Positions 59,443-64,000 of a stretch of 64,000 nt of DNA are shown here, piece after piece (the first letter of the stretch is position 1; each line of letters starts with the position of its first letter). Source of the DNA: UBA9620 sp965220695 (GTDB taxonomy: Bacteria > Acidobacteriota > Vicinamibacteria > Vicinamibacterales > UBA8438); contig OZ244838.1 of assembly GCA_965220695.1 (NCBI GenBank), positions 992,001-1,056,000 of the forward strand, read 5' to 3'. The notes under the pieces are model-generated. The model was not told where the DNA came from. It was given only the letters and a program-made list of their open reading frames with translations, and did no database searches. The position numbers and the translations under genes are program-made.

Positions 59443-59629
59443 GGGCAACCACAAGGGTTGTCCCGACACCGTACAGGGCCGCGACGGCGGGCGGGCCTTG
59501 CGCGCCATAGCGGACCATTGCACGGGTTGCCCCGACACCGTACGGGGCCGCGACGGCGGGCAGGCCGTGTGCGCCATAGTGGACCATTGCACGGGTTGTC
59601 CCGACACCGTACGGGGCCGCGACGGCGTA
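59443..59629. repeat. 69-bp tandem repeats with hairpin head
   Basis: GGGCAACCACAAGGGTTG at 59443-59460 is the same hairpin head as in element A. From 59456 a 69-bp unit occurs twice (59456-59524, 59525-59593) and a third time for about 36 bp. The units share GACACCGTAC, GGGCCGCGACGGCG and GGACCATTGCACGGGTTG. The period is a multiple of three, so frames stay open, but no protein is likely. Confidence 0.8.
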
Positions 59630-59632
59630 GCG

Positions 59633-60385
59633 TTATCGTTCCTGCGGCACGAATATGTCGCGCGCGGGCATCTCGACCGCCGCCAGCGTCGTGGCGTTCA
59701 TGACCGCGTCGCGGGCGATGATCCCGTTCTCGGCGAGGATCCAGGCCACGAGGCCGTAGACCTCGTCGGGCGCCAGCGTACCGGGTGCGCCCGTCGGCAT
59801 GGCGCGCTGGATATAGTCGTAGAGCGTGGTCGCATACGGCCAGTAGTTGCCGACGGTGAACCGCACGTCGGCGCCGTCGCCGCGCCATTCTTCGTAGCGC
59901 GGTCCGAACGGCGGTGCGCTTTCCGGTTCGTAGCCGACGAGCCGGTCCGCGGTGGCGCCCTCGCCGGATGGCCCATGGCACGACGCGCACAGGCGTGCGT
60001 AGAGTGGGCCGCCGCTCGCGGCGGTACCTTCGCCGGTCGGCAGCCCGGTGCCGTCCGGCATCACGTCGATGTCCCACGCCGCGATCTCCTCGTGGGTCGC
60101 GGCGCGCCCGAATCCGAACCGCTCGGGCATCTCGCCTGCGCCCGCAGCGACGGTTGATTCCGCGCTGGATCCGTCCACTGACGCGGATCCGCTCGTGACG
60201 GCGGCGCCCGCCGGCTGGTCCGCGGTGCCCGGTCCGGCGCATCCCGGCAACAGCCCGGCCAGCAGCAGTACGAGCGGAATGGCGAGCGGACCCCGCCACC
60301 AGCGCGCTTCGCCCGTCCCTGCGCCGCGCGCCTGGCTTGGCCCGACATCGAGGCGGGCACGGGGATCGACCGCTACGCGTCCCAT
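59633..60385 (-). CDS. soxD: Cytochrome c lipoprotein, SoxD-like electron acceptor of sulfite dehydrogenase
   Basis: 250 residues from the ATG at 60385. After a polar 35-residue start, PLAIPLVLLLAGLLPGC gives a lipobox, so a later start is possible. A linker leads to a single cytochrome c domain: LYARLCASCHGPSGEGA near 130 and a likely Met ligand in AMPTGAPGTLAPDEVYGLVAWILAENGII (Met near 197). It probably takes electrons from the Moco subunit encoded just upstream; the two genes overlap by 13 bp. The pairing, not overall similarity, is the reason for the SoxD name. Repeats begin 4 bp downstream. Confidence 0.8.
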   Translation of the reverse strand: MGRVAVDPRARLDVGPSQARGAGTGEARWWRGPLAIPLVLLLAGLLPGCAGPGTADQPAGAAVTSGSASVDGSSAESTVAAGAGEMPERFGFGRAATHEEIAAWDIDVMPDGTGLPTGEGTAASGGPLYARLCASCHGPSGEGATADRLVGYEPESAPPFGPRYEEWRGDGADVRFTVGNYWPYATTLYDYIQRAMPTGAPGTLAPDEVYGLVAWILAENGIIARDAVMNATTLAAVEMPARDIFVPQER

Positions 60386-61587
60386 GGCGGTTCCTCCCGG
60401 TAGTACACCTGACCGCCGGGCTCGATACGCCACGCGGTGATCGGGTTGAGGTGATACCTGCGCGCGCGCCGCCCGCGGGCGGCCCTGAGCGCGGCGCGGG
60501 TCGGCTGCACGTACCCGCTGTCGTCCGTCGCCCGGCTCATGATCTCCGTTTCCGCGCCGTCCCAGCGCCAGAGGTGGCGGAAGCGGGTGTGCGCCTGCCG
60601 CAGCACCGGCTCCTGGAGACGCGCCGCCTGCCAGCTCTGCCCCCCATCGGTGCTGACGTCGACCTGGGCGATCGTGCCCCGTCCCGACCACGCGACGCCG
60701 CGAATCTCGATCCAGCCCGGTTCGACGACATCGGGGTAGGCGGGCGTGGTGATGATCGAACGGGCGTCGAAGACGAAGCTGAACTGGCGCGCCGTGCCGT
60801 CGGCCAGCGGGTCGGTGTACTTGGAGGTCTCCTCGCGGGTCATGAAGGGGCGGTCGGCCAGCTCGATCCGCCGCAGCCATTTGACGTTCGAATTTCCCTC
60901 CCAGCCCGGCAGCAGCAGGCGGGCGGGGTAGCCCTGCGGCGGACGGAGCGCCTCGCTGTTCTGCGCGTAGGCGATCATGGCGTCGTCCCACGCCTTCTCC
61001 ATCGGGACGCTGCGGGTCATCACCGCGGCGTCCTGACCCTCGGCCAGAAACCAGGTGGCGTCAGGGTTGGCGCCGACTTCGCGCAGCAGGGTCGCCAGCG
61101 ACACACCGGTCCACTCGGTGGTGGCGGTCATGCCGCAGACGTTCTCCGGTTTCGTCTGCGGTCCGGCCGCCTGCGGATAGTTGCCCGAGCATTCGAGGAA
61201 GCAGATGCGCGAGGTGGCGGGGAAGCGCTTGAGGTCGGCGAGCGTGAATACGGTCGGCCGCTCGACCATGCCGTGCACCAGGAGTCGATACTGGTCCGGG
61301 TCGATCGTGGGGATGCCGCCGTGGTGCCGCTCGAAGTGGACATCCGACGGCGTGATCATGCCGTGCAGATCCTGCAGCGGCGTGCGTGACGAACTGCCGG
61401 TCACCGCCCCGCGCACCAGCGGTTCGTGGGCTGAACGCGCGCCGAGTTCGCTCGACGCCGCCCCGCGGGTCTTGGTGGTGTCGCCAGCCTGCGCCCGTGC
61501 GCCGCGGCCGGCGGGTGGCACCGCGATGGCCCCGAGAACGCCTGCCGCCCCGGCCAGGACCTTCCGTCGGTTCACTGTTCTCGGCAT
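60373..61587 (-). CDS. soxC: Sulfite dehydrogenase molybdopterin subunit (SoxC-like)
   Basis: 404 residues. Periplasmic molybdoenzyme of the sulfite oxidase family. A Tat-like signal (NRRKVLAGAAGVLGAIAVPP) implies export with the cofactor. The Moco cysteine is Cys133 in ICFLECSGNYPQAAGPQ. SoxC-type flanks are DVHFERHHGGIP, LVHGMVERPTVFTLADLKRFP, GWEGNSNVKWLRRIELAD and a C-terminal dimerisation domain (VDVSTDGGQSWQAARLQEP). It would oxidise sulfite or a SoxY-bound sulfane. The start is the ATG at 61587. The cytochrome c gene is coupled to it. No soxXYZAB genes are in the window. Confidence 0.9.
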   Translation of the reverse strand: MPRTVNRRKVLAGAAGVLGAIAVPPAGRGARAQAGDTTKTRGAASSELGARSAHEPLVRGAVTGSSSRTPLQDLHGMITPSDVHFERHHGGIPTIDPDQYRLLVHGMVERPTVFTLADLKRFPATSRICFLECSGNYPQAAGPQTKPENVCGMTATTEWTGVSLATLLREVGANPDATWFLAEGQDAAVMTRSVPMEKAWDDAMIAYAQNSEALRPPQGYPARLLLPGWEGNSNVKWLRRIELADRPFMTREETSKYTDPLADGTARQFSFVFDARSIITTPAYPDVVEPGWIEIRGVAWSGRGTIAQVDVSTDGGQSWQAARLQEPVLRQAHTRFRHLWRWDGAETEIMSRATDDSGYVQPTRAALRAARGRRARRYHLNPITAWRIEPGGQVYYREEPPWDA

Positions 61588-61680
61588 CGCCTCTGCCTCT
61601 CTGCGCGAGATGCACCGCCGAACCGGCTGCGACGAACACGCCATGCGGCCTGCGGGGCGCGCGGTGCCTGGATAATCTCA

Positions 61681-61686
61681 TATAAT
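61681..61686 (+). promoter_or_regulatory. Candidate -10 of MBL-fold gene
   Basis: TATAAT lies in the divergent gap between soxC and the MBL-fold gene and would give a leader of about 40 nt. No -35 match is seen. Confidence 0.35.
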
Positions 61687-61732
61687 CGCCATCCGTTTCA
61701 GCGCTTCGTTCATCCTTCGGTCCAGGCATCCT

Positions 61733-62524
61733 GTGGAGATTACACTCGTGCCCGGCGGCAACCCGGGTCCCTACACCGGCGCCGGCAACAACACCTATCT
61801 CATCGCCGGGGCGACGCCGACGCTGATCGACGCCGCCACCGGCGCGCCTGCGCATCTTGAGGCGCTGGCCGCGGCGCTGGGCGCGGCGCCGCTGCGGCAG
61901 GTGCTGGTGACCCATGCGCACCCGGACCATGCCGATGGCTGCGGCCCGATCGCGTCGCGGTGGCCCGACACCAGGTTCGGCAAACTGCCGTGGCCGGAAC
62001 GCGATCGACTGCAGCCGGTCGAGTGTTTTCCGATCGCCGACGGCGATCTGCTTGCGGCCGGTGACGGCCGACTGCGGGCCATCCACACCCCCGGACACGC
62101 CCCGGACCATCTCTGCTTTCTCGACGAGGCGACCGGCACGCTGTTTTCCGCCGACGTCGTGGTGCTGGGCAGTTCGGTGGTGATTCCCAACTCGCGCGGT
62201 GGAAGCCTGACCCGGTATCTTGCATCGCTGCGCCGCATTCTCGAGATCGCGCCGGTCAGGATGCTGCCCGCCCATGGACCGGTCATCGAGTCGCCGGCCG
62301 AGGTGTTGACCGCCCATCTCGATCACCGGCAGGAGCGGGAAGACCAGATCGTCGACCTCGTACGCAACGGGGTCGGACAGCCGGGCGCCATCGTCGAGCG
62401 GCTGTACCCGGGGATTCGAGCCGAGCTGACCTCGATGGCGCGGGAGAGCGTCCTGGCGCATCTGTTCAAGCTGCAGGAAGAGGGACGCGCCCGCGCCGAG
62501 GGAGAGGCGTGGGTGCCGAGTTGA
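61733..62524 (+). CDS. Metallo-beta-lactamase-fold hydrolase (LACTB2-like)
   Basis: 263 residues from a GTG at 61733. Two-zinc MBL fold: the motif THAHPDHADG (HxHxDH), then IHTPGHAPDHL, SADVVVLGSS and LPAHGPVIESP. The C-terminal region (VDLVRNGVGQPGAIVERLYPG) carries the winged helix seen in LACTB2/RNase-type proteins. A hydrolase of thioesters, RNA or a lactone are all possible. It lies next to the sulfite dehydrogenase and rhodanese genes, but the motifs do not indicate persulfide dioxygenase. Confidence 0.85.
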   Translation: MEITLVPGGNPGPYTGAGNNTYLIAGATPTLIDAATGAPAHLEALAAALGAAPLRQVLVTHAHPDHADGCGPIASRWPDTRFGKLPWPERDRLQPVECFPIADGDLLAAGDGRLRAIHTPGHAPDHLCFLDEATGTLFSADVVVLGSSVVIPNSRGGSLTRYLASLRRILEIAPVRMLPAHGPVIESPAEVLTAHLDHRQEREDQIVDLVRNGVGQPGAIVERLYPGIRAELTSMARESVLAHLFKLQEEGRARAEGEAWVPS

Positions 62525-62612
62525 CGCGCCGCGCAGATCATGTCGCGGTGGTCGCCGGCGCGGTCGGACGGCCCGCCCGCGTGTACCGGGATACCGTCGA
62601 AGGAGCCGGTTC

Positions 62613-63455
62613 GTGACCGAGAACGTGAAGGGCTACGCCAATCCGCATCTGCTGATCAGTCCCGCGGCCCTCAGCGCGCGGCTCGACGGCGCAGAGCGGC
62701 CGATCGTGCTCGATCTTCGACCTGCCGAGCAGTTTGCGGCCGGGCATGTTCCGGGCGCGGCGCATCTCGATCTGTTCGGCGTCAGCCTGATCGACACCGA
62801 CCCGGCGCCGCTGCGGGCGTTTCTGTGGATGATCGGGCACCTGCTGGCCTCACGCGGCGCCGACCCGGCCCGCACCGTCGTGGTCTACGATGAGCACTCG
62901 GGCATACGCGCCGCCCGTGGTTTCTGGTTCCTCGAGTATTTTGGGCACGCCGATGCGCGATTGCTCGACGGCGGGTTCGGCGCCTGGCAGCGCGAAGGGC
63001 GCCCGGTCAGCCGTGACGCCGACCCGCCCAACGGTAGCGGGTGGGTGGCAGGACAGGTGGATGGCCGGCTGGCGACCTGGCGCGACCTGCACGAGCGCCT
63101 GGGCCGGGCCGACGTCGCGGTGCTCGATACGAGGACTGACGGCGAGTACCGCGGCACGACGGTGCGCGCCAGGCGCGGCGGCGCCATACCTGGCGCCGTG
63201 CACGTCGAGTGGATACGCAATCTCTCGCAGGATGGTGCGTTCAAGCCGGCCGCAGAGCTGCGATCGATGTACGCGGACGCCGGCGTCACGCCGGACAAGG
63301 AAGTGATCAGCTACTGCCAGGGGGGGTACCGCGCCGCACACGGGTATCTGGCACTGCGGCTGCTGGGGTATCCCCGCGTACGGAACTACATCGGGTCCTG
63401 GAAGGAATGGGGCGATCGGCAGGACCTGCCGGTCGAGATCCCGCCGGCGCCGTAA
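62613..63455 (+). CDS. sseA: Thiosulfate/3-mercaptopyruvate sulfurtransferase (tandem rhodanese)
   Basis: 280 residues from a GTG at 62613, with AAGGAG 7 nt upstream. Two rhodanese domains: the inactive first (VLDLRPAEQFAAGHVPGAAH, LLDGGFGAWQREGRPV) and the catalytic second (AVLDTRTDGEYRG, GAIPGAVHVEW) with the active Cys in SYCQGGYRAAHGYLALRLLG. The loop CQGGYR fits thiosulfate sulfurtransferase more than CGSGVTA-type mercaptopyruvate sulfurtransferase. It moves sulfane sulfur to cyanide or thiols, which suits its place near the sulfite dehydrogenase. Confidence 0.9.
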   Translation: MTENVKGYANPHLLISPAALSARLDGAERPIVLDLRPAEQFAAGHVPGAAHLDLFGVSLIDTDPAPLRAFLWMIGHLLASRGADPARTVVVYDEHSGIRAARGFWFLEYFGHADARLLDGGFGAWQREGRPVSRDADPPNGSGWVAGQVDGRLATWRDLHERLGRADVAVLDTRTDGEYRGTTVRARRGGAIPGAVHVEWIRNLSQDGAFKPAAELRSMYADAGVTPDKEVISYCQGGYRAAHGYLALRLLGYPRVRNYIGSWKEWGDRQDLPVEIPPAP

Positions 63456-63482
63456 ACCAGCCGCCGCCGCAGGCACACCATC

Positions 63483-64000
63483 ATGGACGCTGTCATCGAA
63501 TTCGTGCACGCGAATCGCGACCGGTACGTCGCAGAGCTGACCGAGTATCTGGCGATTCCCAGCGTCAGCGCGCTACCCGACCATGTGGACGACGTGGCCC
63601 GCTGCGCGCGCTGGACCGCGGACGAGCTGGGTCGCGCCGGGCTGGAGCATGTCCGGATTATCGAGACGCCGGGGAATCCGGTGGTGTATGCGGACTGGCT
63701 GCACGCGCCGCAGGCGCCGACCATCCTGTTCTACGGACACTACGACGTGCAGCCGGTCGACCCGCTCGATGAATGGCGGTCGCCGCCGTTCGAGGCCACC
63801 GTGCGCGACGGCGAGCTGTATGCCCGCGGGGCGGCTGACGACAAGGGCCAGGTCTTCATGCACATCAAGGCGGTCGAGGCCTGGCTGCGGACGGCGGGCA
63901 GGCTGCCGGTCAACATCCGCATGATCATCGAGGGCGAAGAAGAGATCGGCAGCGCCCATCTCGACCGCTTTGTCCGCGACCACCACGCCGAGTTGGCGGC
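63483..64000 (+). CDS. M20-family dipeptidase (partial, 3' end outside window)
   Basis: The first 172 codons of a zinc peptidase. Metal ligands and catalytic residues are visible: ILFYGHYDVQPVDPLDEWRS (His and Asp), RGAADDKGQVFMHIKAVEA and MIIEGEEEIGSAHLDRF (catalytic Glu and ligand Glu). The pattern is that of M20A/ArgE-DapE-type carnosinase-like dipeptidases. There is no signal peptide. It starts 27 bp after the rhodanese gene and is probably co-transcribed with it. Confidence 0.92.
   Translation, partial: MDAVIEFVHANRDRYVAELTEYLAIPSVSALPDHVDDVARCARWTADELGRAGLEHVRIIETPGNPVVYADWLHAPQAPTILFYGHYDVQPVDPLDEWRSPPFEATVRDGELYARGAADDKGQVFMHIKAVEAWLRTAGRLPVNIRMIIEGEEEIGSAHLDRFVRDHHAELA

Noticed and set aside
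59456..59629. CRISPR-like direct repeats
   Set aside because: Units are contiguous 69-bp copies without unique spacers and no cas gene is present.
61061..62461. 466-codon open frame on the minus strand
   Set aside because: It is antisense to the MBL gene and out of frame with soxC; Arg/Gly-rich shadow.

Overview
The window is GC-rich, densely coded bacterial chromosome carrying genes on both strands. The best guess is an uncultured Acidobacteriota of the Vicinamibacteria type. This is inferred from gene content, not from a marker gene: a DUF1592 cytochrome coupled to a DUF1552 Tat protein, paired PQQ-like beta-propellers, an exported ankyrin protein, a TatT-type TRAP transporter, an exported DUF6282 hydrolase and many small secreted proteins or lipoproteins. 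No rRNA, tRNA, CRISPR array, prophage or plasmid gene was recognised. One insertion sequence is present.

Layout. 1-8.1 kb (minus): YVTN-repeat lipoprotein (cut by the window edge), htpG, ankyrin protein, DUF1552 and DUF1592 proteins. 8.3-13.5 kb (plus): two PQQ-like propellers bracketing an LVIVD-repeat protein, then a YbdG-type MscS channel. 13.6-24.9 kb: glucokinase, a MerR-TPR fusion, DEAD-box helicase with a coupled small Cys protein, infA, a three-domain acyl-ACP ligase/acyltransferase, dienelactone hydrolase, outer-membrane barrel, threonine dehydratase, CCA-type nucleotidyltransferase, SUMF1-like protein. 25.1-29 kb: a TRAP operon (tatT, dctP, dctQM). 29-32.8 kb: a TolB-like lipoprotein, a PlsB-like acyltransferase and a repeat-rich anchored protein. 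32.9-34.1 kb: an IS630-type element. 34.2-43.8 kb: thiO, a MerR regulator, a hendecad coiled-coil methyltransferase, glycosyltransferase, DUF3311 + Na+/solute symporter, DUF6282 hydrolase, exported metallopeptidase, nitroreductase.

43.8-64 kb: repeats around queF and an HU gene, then lipoyl metabolism (E2, lipB), a degenerate malate-dehydrogenase-like gene, SDR, FHA protein, alpha/beta hydrolase without its serine, YgfZ, Nudix, PduO, thiI, second Nudix, def, a two-domain ThyX, a secreted unknown, a SoxC/SoxD-like sulfite dehydrogenase pair, MBL hydrolase, rhodanese, and an M20 peptidase running off the right edge.

Themes. Translation and RNA maintenance is well represented (infA, helicase, CCA enzyme, thiI, queF, def). 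Envelope and lipid functions recur (two acyltransferases, glycosyltransferase, channel, lipoproteins). Several genes have a -10-like hexamer 6-8 nt before the start codon, which suggests leaderless mRNAs. Decay is visible as an internally deleted sdhC remnant, a 3' piece of an hpnE-like gene and two proteins that lost catalytic residues. Intergenic space holds palindrome-ended elements and a dispersed hairpin family whose stems covary.
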